A stretch of DNA of 64,000 nt from Archegozetes longisetosus (Eukaryota; Arthropoda; Arachnida; Sarcoptiformes; Trhypochthoniidae), in assembly GCA_018873245.2 (NCBI GenBank), contig JAEMBT020000004.1:9378652-9442651 (forward strand). Reading direction: 5' to 3'. Below are positions 25,641-38,288 of the stretch, piece by piece. The notes under the pieces were generated by a model. That model made no database searches. It was given only the letters and a program-made list of their open reading frames with translations, and had not been told where the DNA came from. How positions within the stretch are numbered: position 1 is the first letter of the stretch; every line of letters starts with the position of its first letter. The translations under genes and the position numbers were made by a program.

Positions 25641-28113
25641 TCAGTCGTCCTGCGATTCAGCTTTAGTTATATCTTCGGGCATGTCTTCAAAGAAAGTAGG
25701 CATATGAATCTGCCTTATGAGAGAACTAACAGTCTCTTCTCGGAATTTACACCTGCAGATTATGTTCTTAAAGGCTCGTCTAAAGTCTTTGCTAAAAAGT
25801 CCATAGATGCCTAAAAATTGGTAACAAATTCTGTTATATCTGTCAAATACTGTATAAATCTCTGTTGAAAGACTGACTTCGTAGTACATTAAGGAAGTGA
25901 TCAAAAACTTTTTTATTGCTATAAAAAAACGTCTATAATTTATTTTAAGCTAACATCGTATGAAAATTTCTGATAACACACCTCTAATTAGGGCTGAAGT
26001 TAAGAAAATGATAAACTGTTTTTAGTGTGTTGTAAAGTAGATAAAATCAGAGCAAGTTATGAATGATTTAGAAAATTACTGATAACTTACATGGATTAAT
26101 CATAGAATTGCAATATCCGAGCCATATAAATATAGAAAATAGTAATTCTGGAATGCATTCGTCGTTGAGACAAAAAACTCGGGCTAAGTAGACAGTGAAA
26201 AATGGTAGCCTAAAAATAGATGTAAAGAATTAAGTGAAAAAGTTCAAAACTCAGAGCTTTACTATCTTATCCATGATAGAAACGGTTAGACACACAAACC
26301 AGCATAATATAAATCCTCCGACAATAATTCCCACAGTTTTTGCGGCTTTAGTTTCCGCGTGAAATCGCTTGGCCTGATATTTAGAGGTTCTTTTGCTAAA
26401 CCGTGTCATCGCGAGCTTTCCACTTCTTGCACTTCCCTCTCTTGATGAACACGGACTACTAGATGATGGCAGGCTTAGAGTTGATTGACTGCTGGGAGAC
26501 ATTCTTCTATTGCCACCGTTTTGTTCGATGTTGTTGGGCGACAAACTTGCTGTCAGTCTTGACGAACGATAGAGAGTGATTGGCATTTGTTTCTTTCCCC
26601 CAAGATTAGAACTACCACTACCAGCGTGTTTACAATCTTGAGCATCGCCTGACTTCGCTTTACTTGTTGACTGTTTTTGATCACTATTTTGACTTTCAAT
26701 TAAGTTCTGCTGCTTAAGAGTCGTCGAGCGTGACTTCGGGCTAGAGGCTGAAGTGAATGTTGTAGTGTTTAAAGTGTTGCTATCATTACAATGTGTTGAT
26801 AAGTAAGTGGACTGACTTGAATGGCCGCAAGTCTGAATCTCGTCAACTAAATATCCGCGATGTATGCGAAGAGTCAATCTTTCGTCATGAGAACCGTTGC
26901 ATTTGGTTGTCTTATAGCCTCTCTTTAAGGCACGAGAGGTTCTACTGGCGACCAAATAGATTCTCCAATAGAAGAATATCATCACAAACATAGGTATGTA
27001 GAAAGAGCCTAATGCCGAATATATGACATATCCTTTATTATTAAAAAGAGAGCATTTGATGCTACTATATTCACAATGAGAATTATAGTCTAAATTATGA
27101 GATCTATTGTTGTAATTGTATTTATAATAACTATTATTATTGTTGTTATTATTAATATCATTCTCAGGAATGCCTAATGATGTTGAGGGACGCGTGCTCT
27201 CAAATACGCCGACGGAAGACACGTTGAGCAGAATCGTTGAACCAGATGTTTGTTCACTTTGTTTGCTTAATGCAGTTGGATATGGATGACTGACTGCTTC
27301 TAGGTCCAATTTGGTTTTTCCCTGCATAAACGATGTGGTTCTGTCATTCCAACCGACCAGCTTTCATGATCAAATGAAAAAAACATTTAGTTTAATAGAA
27401 TTCTAAGCTAAGCTTATCTACAGATACGATTTGTTTTAAATTCAACAAATTTGACCTACGGGCGGAAAACATATTATAAACGATAGAACCCAAACGCATG
27501 CTATGAATATCTTAGCCCTTTTTGAAGTCATGATACTTCGATATCTGACTGGTCGGGTCACTGCCAGGTAGCGATCCACAGAAATGGCACACAAATTGAG
27601 AACTATTATCAAAAATAAATGTCAATTAAGCCAAAGGAACTGAATTTGAGTGTATTATCAGACTATTATCTAAAGACTTACTGCTAGCTGTACACATCCA
27701 AACATCAGTTGCCAACCTGTTAAGTGGTATACGTTTCACTATATAGTCATTTTCTTAAGTCTTTATAAACTATCTAAGTTTTCATACCATCCCTGACACC
27801 AGATTTCACCGAAGACCCAAACATCAAGTATCTGAAACAATTAATTTAGCATCAGATTATTTTTTTTATATCGAATGCAGTTCACCAAAAGCATCATTTG
27901 GAAAATGACGGTTAAATATGATAGAGAGGCAAAGTTACGTCTATTACACTGACAACACCGGTAGTGATGAGCTCTCATTTAACGAGCTTTCACTCAAAAC
28001 ACTTGCAATGTATATATGCTTCAGTGCAAACCTTACGAGATAGACTTTATTGAATATCATGTCCATAATAGTTCAGATCAGTGTAGGAGGAAGAGTGCAA
28101 GAGATGAGAGAGA

Positions 28114-28168
<55 letters not shown>

Positions 28169-29774
28169 TCTCGCAAAAATCTTCATTGAGAATGATTGCT
28201 TTGACAGGATAGGATGAATCGACTTCACTATCGCTTCTGTTATTTCCTTTTTGATACTAAAGCTTAGAAGTTCTTTCAGTAGACTTCACCTGCATTTCTT
28301 ATCGTAGGCTTTTGTGATTTTTTCAGATCTGAATAATATTTAAGATATTTATCTTGGATTATAGATTTCAAATTCAGTCAGCATTTCTAGTGCTAAAAAA
28401 TCTTAAATTTTAATGGTTTGACACATCAAAGTCACACTTTAAAGTCATCTAAATTCAAATTGAATGTCAAATGTCTGGATTGTGGGAAAAGTTTGAACTA
28501 AAGTTGAAATAAGAGTGAATTGTTATTCCACAAACAAAAATATATTATCAAAGGAACAAATAGAAAATAAACTGTCTGCTCAAAACGTGAGTGTTTTCTT
28601 CAAAATAATAACAGACTTTCAACAAATTCACAATAACTCGTAGGCATTAAACTTCAGTTCTTTCAAGATTGTCAGTATCTAATTATATTTATATTATTTA
28701 GTCTTCAGTACGAACTCTCAGCCCAAAACATAAAACTCTTAACGTAGAAAAATAAGAATAAAAACCATTTCAACTCAACAATGTCTTCTCTTCTGAAAAT
28801 TTTGATTGTCGGTCACTTTGTAGATAAGCGAATGAGAGCCAAATCTCTGGTCTATTACGAGAATATATCGTATTGGTTTGAAAGCTAAGATCCTGACCAG
28901 TTTTGTTGGTTTTTATGATTTTAGGAATATACAAAAGAGACATAAAAATGCAAATGTCAACTATAATAAAATACATACATTTGATGCTAAAAGGAATCTA
29001 TTTGAACAAAATACAGCTTTCTCTCTATCAAATTGATGAGAGCACCTAAAATGGATTCACTAAAGTCGAGATGTTTAACTTCTCCTAAAACTTTAAAACA
29101 TCTCATACTGAATCAACTGTTTTGGTGGGATTTGAGATAGAGTTCTTCTAAAGAACTAGAAATTAATGTGAAGATGGCTTGAGAGTTGAGCAGCTAAATA
29201 AATAGTTGTTAAACAATTATAAGAGTGCTTTACTTTGTTACGAATCTTTCAATTAACCGGAAATGATTGCCTAGAGTTCGACTGAATAATTAATAAATTA
29301 AATGGATTCCATCCGAGTGTCTATTATATAAGATGCACAATAAATTCAGTTAGAAAAATAAATCGATAATGCACTCAAACCTCTAATGTCAGAGAATAAG
29401 GTAATACTGCGATCCCAACGAGCAGGTCTGCCACTGCCAGAGATACTGAAAATTTAAATAACAAATTTAATAATTAATGAACAAATTATAATCTAGGACT
29501 TGCAACATTTCTCAACAGAGACAGAGAGGAAAAAGTTTTTGATACCTATAAAAAAATTGGTAACAGTTCTTAGCTTAGCAGTGACAAAGACACTGACAAT
29601 GACCAATATATTTCCAGCAATCACAATGATATTGATTAGACCGAGTATAATCACAGATACGATGACAGTGGCGTCATTGAATTTCATAGCAATGCTGTTA
29701 CACATCACTCCTGAGGATGTACTATTTGTTGAATATATAGACTGGTTTTTACTGTCATTAAGGAATGAGTCCAT
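25641..29774 (-). CDS. Oamb: Alpha1-adrenergic-like octopamine receptor (OAMB type)
   Basis: A rhodopsin-class receptor of the plasma membrane. OAMB-type receptors bind octopamine and signal through calcium and cAMP in nerve, muscle and oviduct. Eight coding exons join in frame: 29774-29546, 29445-29381, 27831-27788, 27716-27682, 27602-27460, 27360-26300, 26209-26091 and 25810-25641. All introns are GT...AG (71-1549 bases) and the product is 621 residues, near the fly OAMB length. Residues 1-35 are extracellular with Asn-X-Ser/Thr sites at 6, 10 and 17. Visible hallmarks are amine-binding Asp117 in TATDVW-type TM3 (here LATDVW), Cys110 and Cys275 for the disulfide, DRY 134-136, TM5 Ser287 and Ser291, TM6 CWLPFF 525-530 and NPCIY 564-568. 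GYVIYSALGSFYIPMF in TM5 and RLTLRIHRG in loop 3 are close to fly OAMB, which fixes the subtype. Extracellular loop 2 is long (about 100 residues) with an Asn run; loop 3 is long and Ser-rich. Cys584 and Cys586 could be palmitoylated. The start is the first ATG after an in-frame TAA at 29790-29792. Confidence 0.93.
27832..29380 (-). other. Long intron 2 of Oamb
   Basis: The only long intron of the receptor gene (1549 bases; the others are 71-280). It separates TM2 from extracellular loop 1, between GAG|gtttga and tttcag|ATA. It contains the GA microsatellite at 28100-28165 and otherwise AT-rich DNA. A 68-codon open frame inside it shows no receptor-like or other recognisable sequence. Confidence 0.8.
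28100..28165. repeat. (AG)n microsatellite in Oamb intron 2
   Basis: Purine-only tract; 28126-28165 is a perfect AG run. On the transcribed strand it is a CT (pyrimidine) run. Confidence 0.9.
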
Positions 29775-29792
29775 TTGGTCATTAGAGACTTA

Positions 29793-31632
29793 GTGCTCGA
29801 GTTAGATACTTATTTCAGCGTAATATTCGGTTTCGTCTATTTGTTATGCTGTGAATTAAAGGACGCATTTGAGCTATTCTTCAATAAAATATTCAAATAA
29901 TAATATGCCTGTGAATAGAAAATGAATGTTAAACATACATATATATATATATGCAGCATGTCTAGTCTGAAGGATGTGCTATTCATAAATATCTCATGGA
30001 GTTAGCGCTTCTATGTGCTTTGCTTTATATAATAAACCAATTATTGCCCAGGATTAGTAATAATTACTACTGTCTCTTCACAAGCTCTTACTAAATTCTA
30101 AAACAAGACCTAACACTACTTATAAAATTGCTCTTTCAAACTATGGAACTTTTAGTTGAATAGTTTTCTGTTTCTGAATTTTAAAGAAGCTCGCTTTACT
30201 TAGTAAATATTTAAATAGATTCTCTATGCATACGATATGTGTGCTACCTTCTGGGAGCTAAGGCTTATTTATACTCTATTTTGATCAAATCCTAAAAAAC
30301 TGACATCTTAGACATTACCTTACTTACATTTTTTGAGTATTCAATACAAACACGAGTGAAGACCAACCAAATGACTTGCTTAGAGTGACATATTATTGAA
30401 ATTTTCAAATCGCAAGTGACTAGTCCTTAATTAGTTTTGCCATAAGAAGATTAGGTTAGTTTGAGTTAAAGTGTTGCATTGTTTAGTTTCATCTATTATT
30501 CCCAAATTGAATTATCGTCAAATCCAGTTTAACCCTGAAATCAAATGCTTTACTTTTAGCTTATATTTAGTTTCCTTTACGTAATACTAAACAATAGATG
30601 CGATCAATAGTTATGATACTAAATGATACTAATATTATATATTATAAGCCTATTGGTTGTAACAAAATATTGTAAAACAATTCTCTTTTGATATATAGTT
30701 TGTTTGTTATAACATTATTCTTAATTGTATTGTGCTCTAAACGCTTTAATATATCAAATTGATATGAGAAAAGAATTATCTTAACCACATCTACTATATG
30801 TTTAATGACAACATCGATCTATAAGTTGGATACTCATTTATTCTCGTGTTCAATATTTCACCATTTCTGCTGATATTCATCTAAATGATCTGAGAGTATT
30901 TTGCATAAGCATACTTAGCTATCTAGTCAATATGATAGATAAACATACTTATCTACTAGAACTGAAATTGATATTTTTTTCGTACAATGTCTCGCTTCTG
31001 ATTATGTAAATTTCATTTAGTAAACAATCCTATACTTTGTCTCATCTCAATCTCACATTTTTTATGAATACAATTTGCAAATTCTATTAAAAACAAAACA
31101 TCAAAACTAGTTTATCATTAATTATGACTCGAGTCCTGAGAAAATTAATTAATTAATCAATAGATATTAACAATGAAGTTAATGACTGAATAAGAAAAGT
31201 TTGGAAACATTTTTTGATTGAAGTTGAACTTGTACACTTAGCTAACTGAGTACTTGTTATACTGGAAGCACTCATTTTTGCAGTGAACGCAGCTTTTAGT
31301 TCTTCACTCAAACATAATAAGTCATAGAACTATTTCTGCAATTCCTGCAGTTTTTCACAATTGAAAACTTTCTCAATATGATTATTCGGGTAAAAATGAA
31401 AGTATTTTTATCCTTAATCATTAGAATGAAAGAACAGGACTTTTGCTTTAATGGCTTTATGACTGTTTAATATAACTGTAATAGAGTGAGACTTCGTTCA
31501 TCTTAAGTGATAAATTACCTCAAATCAAAATTTATTTAATTATTCTCAGCAAAATTCAAATATTTATATTTTTGTCAACTCTTCATTTTGCTAGGCTCAT
31601 AACTCCTACACATGATCAAAAATCTTGCTGCT

Positions 31633-31686
<54 letters not shown>

Positions 31687-33149
31687 CTCTTTCATACATT
31701 GATATCAAAAAACTTATTTGTATTGAATATAATAATTAATTTCTCCTAATATTGAGCTTGATAACAGATTTGTACCTATTTCTCTGTAATAATGAATCAA
31801 TATGACTATTTGATCCTTGAAATATTAATACTTCTTTTTATTAGTGCAGATAATTCGTGAGCCACAAAGCATTGCTAGGATAAGAAATAGAGAAAAATCT
31901 AAATTTAGATATAGAAGAGAGTTCTTGCTCGCAAAAACACAATTAGTTTTGTGAGAAGTCTATTCATAAACAGTTGAGAAGAATTTCTTTCCTGTTGTGA
32001 ATTACAAAAGTAATTGCTTAAGAAAGCGCAAATATGCCACTCAAACAGAAATTCAAGTTTTAATTGACTTCTTAAAAGCTTTTAGTTATTGTAATACTTG
32101 TTTCAATTTTACTGTTTCTGTTTAATCTCTGGCTTTTGTGAATATTTATAGCAGAATAAATTGAGATAATATAAAAAACATAATATAAAAAACAACATAC
32201 AGACAAAATATGTGTCGACGAACTACAACTTAATAAAGTGGATAAAATATAAGATCTATTTAAGCCATAAATAAGTCTGTCTTAATTTATATCAAAAATG
32301 AGTGTCTTTTCAGATTTATTTATGCTAATTTTATGTCTTCAATTTTATGATAAGCCATTTGAATAGTTTATCTCAACTTTTAGAATAAAATCCAATAGTT
32401 TTCAAACACTCAGAAGAAATGCAACTTATTACAAACTTCTCATCAGGTTATGATTAGATTATATCTGTTAGTCTAACATCGATTAGTTTATAAGAATATT
32501 CTTTAGGTTGTACTGAATAATTAATATTAGACTAAATTGTTAGATATTTAGACAATATATATTTGACAATAAGACAAATTTAATAAATATTCTATCGTAT
32601 TATTAATCAAAAATCTATATTTAGTTTGTATGTCATTTAGTAGACTTTGATAAATCCGACATTTCAGACAAATATTGGACATAATGTGTGGCGCCTCATC
32701 AACGTTTGAAAAATGTCATTGATACACCAGTTGGACACATAAAATATATCAACAGCTCTCTAAGAATGGCAAATATATTTCCAAACGCAGACGCATTTTA
32801 TCTCCAAAAATTCCATGAAATTTAGCTCGAGCACTATCTCAATATATATTCTGGTCATATATTTGTAATCTTTTTCTTTTTGAAATCATGTCTCATGAAA
32901 AAAATTTGCAATAAACTGTTATCAAACTTGATAAATTAATTATACTGAGATATCGATATATTCTTAGTAAATATTCGATTAGGCATAATATTTTTTAGAA
33001 ATCATGAAATATAAGTTAGTTAGCATTGAAAATACTCTTTAAAAGTACAGGTTTTACAAACTGTAATTGCTCTCTGGTTATCCCTGGAATCGGTCACAAA
33101 AAATGAACACTCAATGATTACATTAAGGTTCATAAATTAATATTAAGGG
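29793..33149. other. AT-rich DNA upstream of Oamb
   Basis: It must contain the receptor promoter and 5' untranslated region, but no TATA box or initiator could be chosen among the many AT-rich matches. A short TA run lies at 29938-29953 and a CT microsatellite at 31637-31681. No gene is supported. Confidence 0.5.
31637..31681. repeat. (CT)n microsatellite
   Basis: An uninterrupted CT dinucleotide run of about 45 bases. Confidence 0.95.
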
Positions 33150-33480
33150 TATGTCCCTACCAGTCCCTTGAAGCCTCTTCAGCTGAGGAAGGAAGCAAAC
33201 CATAGTGGTAACGCATAAGGAAGCATCTTCCTTCCTTCACATTTCTAAGGTTCCTCCATATTTGAAGCAATTTTTTGAAATAAAGGGACTCAACTATTCC
33301 ATCCTTAGTATAATAAACACTAGTAAAAGGATTAAAAGAACTGATATTTAGTAATAAGCAGAAGATATGTCTAAAAGTTATACAGATATTGATTCTATAA
33401 GGCAAATGCCAAAAGAACTGTAAGGTAGCCATTGGAAGGCCTCCTTCAAACTTAGAGAGACAAGCTCCGAGGCATTAGTG
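33150..33480 (-). other. Unrecognised coding-like patch, possible transposon relic
   Basis: The two ends (33150-33260 and 33420-33490) are clearly less AT-rich than their surroundings and leave more than one minus-strand frame open. A 91-codon frame runs 33432-33157 from an ATG and ends Ser-Ala-Glu-Glu-Ala-Ser-Arg-Asp-Trp. A second frame upstream reads VSLSLKEAFQWLPY-like residues over about 33 codons. I do not recognise a family. A decayed mobile element or an exon of an unmodelled gene are both possible. Confidence 0.25.
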
Positions 33481-36400
33481 GGAACATGGCTTAACTGTAC
33501 AAGTCGCAATATAATAGAATTAACATCGCATTTAAGGGAATCACTGTCTTTCACTACAAAAATCAGACAAGCTCCACAAAGTGTTGCATTAGTTTCGTAT
33601 TTCTAAACATAAGTTTTAGCACTTTTACTTTTACTTACTATCTCTGAAGGCAATACTATCTTATCGTATAATCAGAACTAATCATTTTGAATTTGATTAA
33701 AACTTCAGAAACAAAGTTCAATTAATTTTAATTGAATACTTAAGTCAATATTTATCTCATTAATTAAAATCTGTTGAGCTAAAAGAGCAGCAGACTATTA
33801 ATAACGGTCTAATAGCGTTAGTCATCAAATAAATTGTGAGTAATGTAAGAGAAGCGCTTTTTGAGAAATTTGCAACAAAAACATTCAAGTCAGATTTATC
33901 TTACGTACCACTTCTAACAATTCTGACAAATTTCTAATGCTTGACAAATGTTTATGATTTTTTCTCAATTCTCAGAGAGCTCGGCACAAGTTAGTTTGTT
34001 TTTTATCTCAAAAATTTCTTTCTTTTTATCAACTATTTTCACATTGTTCACATTCCAGTCTATTTGCTGATTATCCAGTCTGAATAACTCAATAAATCGA
34101 TATTCATATTTTGAATGAAATGTAGAAAGAGTCCAAATCTAGTGAAAGCAAATAAGCAATGATAGCACAGCCATTGCCGTTTAAAGTGGACAGGTTGATG
34201 CGGCCGAAGGCATTCACTATAAGCAGCAATTGGTCGCAACCCTGCACTTAGACATGAAATTAAAGAGATTTGTGCTCAGCATGTTCACTATAAATGGAAT
34301 TGATTGTATTGGATTCAATATGGAATCAATATTGTCTAACAATAAGGAATGATTGTTATTGGAATTCAGAAATTGCCTATTATTTCCAAAGGAAATCAGA
34401 AGAGCTTGGTTGTAGAGACAAATTCTTAGCTTTTATCAATCAATAGCATGTATTGAGACATGTCCTGAAAAAAGCCATACCTTAAATATGAGATAACCAT
34501 TATATTAAGTTTTATTTGGACTCAAACTGGCTCTGAGCTAATAAAAGAGATAGTTGAACCAATTTCAGTTCACATATTAGATAATTATAAGGTGTTAACA
34601 TGGCTTAATCTGATTTGGGTAATAATCACAAATATTTCAATTGCCTCTAGACTTAGGCTCATAAAAGTGATTATAACAGCAGTTTTTAGTCAAGCAAAAG
34701 ATTCTTACCCAACCGTTTATATGCTCTCATGAGTGTCTCATAGCTGTTACCATTAACGAGTATTAAATTACCAAATGTAGAGTAAAATAGACTTTAATGC
34801 TAACGATCCTGAGGATTCGAAAAGGTTAATATTTTCTAACTAAAAGTGTGGCTCAATTTGGTGGTGAGACGAGTATATGGTTTGGAGTATATGGTTTGCC
34901 AGTAAGTTGTTTATAGTTTCACTATCTTTACTGGTGCTTAAGCAAATACATTTGATTTTGATGCATAACAACAAAGTCAAGCTTCCAATCAATTATATCA
35001 TTTAAGATGTTTGAACGTAATATTATTCAAAAAATGAGAAATCAGCCTCAAACAATAAATACAAGTTGTAATTAGTGAACATCATTAGTGAGCTCCTATT
35101 TTAATGAAGTCATAAAGCAATTATGGGTTTATTTGTATTTTTCTTTATTCATATGAATACATGAAATTCTAGGTATAAGTAGTAGTCTCTCATTACTAAT
35201 ACAAAGAATAACTCACTTGAGGTAAGATTTATCTTAAGCTTATGCTCTGCTACACTCATAACTGACTGACTCAAAGGCTCAACAAATCTCAGCGATTCTC
35301 TTAATTGAATTTAAAAGTTGTGACGAAAAATGTTGTTAATGTTAAAAAGTTTTTCTGAGATAATTGAGGTGTTTTAATTGAAGTTACAATTATAAAGCTT
35401 AGATTGAAAGAATGTCTAAGTTTTTCGCAGTGCAACCTGAGTTGCTGGCAAAATAGAATACAGCGTCAGCTATTTTCATCCTTAATCTTCATGTTCAAGC
35501 ATCAATTCACAAAATTCTTTTCAAGGCAAAGAGATATCGCCAACAACTAACTACAGTGTATTAGCAGATAATTGAATAGATTCGTAAGATTCAATATTGA
35601 ATTATGGATACCTTAATGCAAAACATTCTATGAAAATCCTATTCCGAGCCTACGATATTCGTGAAAGTTCAAATTTATATCTGTAGCTGTAATTTTGCTA
35701 ACAAAAATCGATCATTTCATCACGACATAACACTTTTCAAGCTATTCATTCAGTTTAATCATTATTTAAATATATAATTAAAAGTTCAATATGACAATGT
35801 AGCACAAGTTTGTGATGGAGTGGAGATTTCCACTTTTAAAACTCTACTTAATTAACAATTGACAATTAGAACTCAAGTAGAATATCAAACTATTTATCGC
35901 TTATTTGTCACAGAATCTGACCACAACTGGTGACCATTGGATAGCTTTGAAGGCATTTGCTAAAGACTACATAAGACTTGTATTTTTAGATCTAAGAGTA
36001 CGTGATATAGCGTTTTATTGGAGTTTTTTGTTCGTAAGCAGTCTAAGCGTGGATACGAATTGTTATGTTGAACACGAATAGCACGTAAAGGCATGACTAG
36101 GTTTCTGATTGAAAATAAACAGCACTGGATATAACTTATATACAGTACTATATTATGTCTATTAAATTTTATTATATATCTTCCAGTAAACTCTCTAAAT
36201 TAGTCGATTCTAAACTACTACATCTCAAATGCAGACTTTCAACACAAATTTCTACTGAAAATAATTGATTAGCTTTTTTTCAAAGTCATGTAGTATTGAT
36301 TCGGTATTTTGCTTTTTTTATTTAACTATCTTCTGCTCTTTACCTATCGAATTACGATCAAATACCCAATATTTTATAGTTAGACTAAGTATAAAACTAA

Positions 36401-38080
36401 ATGACTTGAGAAAAAATATGTTCGTCTTTTATGAAACTATAAGTTTTAAACATAAGTCAGTTTTTAAGCGGAAATTTTTGTTTTACACTTCACATCATGT
36501 AATGAGTATAAAGTGTGATTTTATATCCTTAATCATCAGATTTAAGTTGACAATAAAATACAATGTTCACTAATTTCGAGAATATACTGTAACTTATATT
36601 TTGTGTTTCGTTCAACCGAACTTTACTATTAAAGTAAGTAAATCTACTCTTATTTGCATAAAATTTAGTTCATTTTCTTGTTTCATCTGAAGATGAAATT
36701 CAATTTGGACGTAAAGCTAATAAAATACGTCTTTACTGCTGGAACAGTGATACAGTCATGATAAAAGTATAGAAGACAGAATTTAGATGTGCTTTTCATT
36801 ATGCGAAAGGTAACTTAGCTTTCACATAGTCTTAAGCTATTTTACTTTTCAGATTTCTTATAAGTCTAGATTCCGAAACTTCTCCCAAATTAAAAGACAA
36901 TATACTGAAAGAACTTTAAATATTGCAATTTAAAGAAGACAGTTTTCCAAATGAAAAGTTCGCTTCAATAAACTTGAAAGCAAGATCCAATCGCTCTAAA
37001 CAAATTCAATTAAATGCAGATTTTAGCGGAGGTTCCACCTTATTCTTATGAGACTTCAAGTTTAAGTTGAATCTATCAGTTTTTCAAAAGATGAACAATA
37101 TTCCAGCAAATTTCGGATTTCGAACATTTGATCCGTTTTCGACTATTTATAACAAATTTTGCACTTTATAGCTTTATGTTTGAGCTAAATCAAGAAATTG
37201 GTGCATAAAATCTTGAAATTGAATTTCTTTATAATATATTCAGTATTGATTGAATAATACCTGTATTCTGGATATTGTGTAATATTTTTGATTTATTATC
37301 AACTATAGACACACTAATAAAGAGAATAGAAATCAATTTAGGATTAAGTTTGACAATAAATTTACGAATAATCGTATTTCTCAATTTTTCAGCGGAAAAT
37401 TTATAGAATTTCGATAAAGAAGTGAAAATAGTTGATCCATAGCTTGAAGTTTTATTTATCATTCTTGTGCTCTAATCTACAAAACTGAAAAGATAATTGA
37501 GTTGTTTCGGATATATATATTGACTGACGACTTATCGCTGACATGATTAATATTTAGTGAGTGTAGGCATTAATATACTATCAAGAGTTTAATATCTCTT
37601 TCACTCAACACAGAATGTGAACTACAGCCTGGCATAAGAATCTCATGCAATCTTACAGCTTGATCACTAAAATTGGCTAAATTTGACAAATAGTGTTCGT
37701 GTATAATCATTTCTTTAATAGTAGGAGAATAGCAGAATATGCAAATCTCTCATGAATCACTAGAATAACGTTATATGACATTTCTTTGACAATTCAATTT
37801 ATTTTGCTTCAAATTATCATTCACAAGGATTCAAATGCAAAATTCATACTTATATAAAAGGTGTATGTAGACTGAGTAAACGTTAACTTTAAGGCAAACC
37901 TAAATATAGTTTTTACCAAAATTGATCGACTATTTTTCTTTATTTTGCAAATTAGAACCAAGAATAATGAAAATGTTGATTCATTATAACACTTGGTAGG
38001 AGTCTTTTCAACAATTCAAGTAAACATTTAAAGATGAGAATATCTAAACTTATTATTTGTAATAAACGTTCACCTAAAAC
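33481..38080. other. AT-rich intergenic DNA
   Basis: No supported gene. At 34190-34300 there is a less AT-rich patch with two TTCACTATAA motifs (34213 and 34283) that resemble motifs at 11440 and 11705. A 102-codon frame at 36265-36573 is hydrophobic and AT-driven without domain features. Confidence 0.5.
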
Positions 38081-38288
38081 TTAACAATCTGTGATAGCAA
38101 CAAGAAAAATTCGACTGCTTTGTCATTATCGCTGTCGTGCATATGAATTTGTTAGCAAATTTGATTTCTAATTTGTTTCTTTTTTATACTAAATATTCTA
38201 TAAGTTTGTTAATATGCTATTTATTATAACCTGATGGGAAAACATGTCATACAAGGCACCATAGCTGGTTATCACGAAAGATGGTTAG
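38081..38288 (+). mobile_element. MITE-like element, copy 3 of a family
   Basis: It opens TTAACAATCTGTGATAGCAA and ends CTGGTTATCACGAAAGATGG, which are imperfect inverted repeats. The interior aligns by eye with copy 2 along most of its length (GATTTCTAATTTG, TACTAAATATTCTATAAG, TTTGTTAATATGCT, AACCTGATGGGAAAA). Copies 2 and 3 are the closest pair. No coding capacity. Confidence 0.65.

Noticed and set aside
26793..26993. 66-codon + strand open frame
   Set aside because: Antisense shadow of the receptor's loop 3 coding region.
29500..29793. 97-codon + strand open frame
   Set aside because: Antisense shadow of the first coding exon of the octopamine receptor.
36265..36573. 102-codon frame as a gene
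   Set aside because: Residue content (Phe, Ile, Lys, Ser) mirrors AT-rich noise and no conserved pattern is visible.
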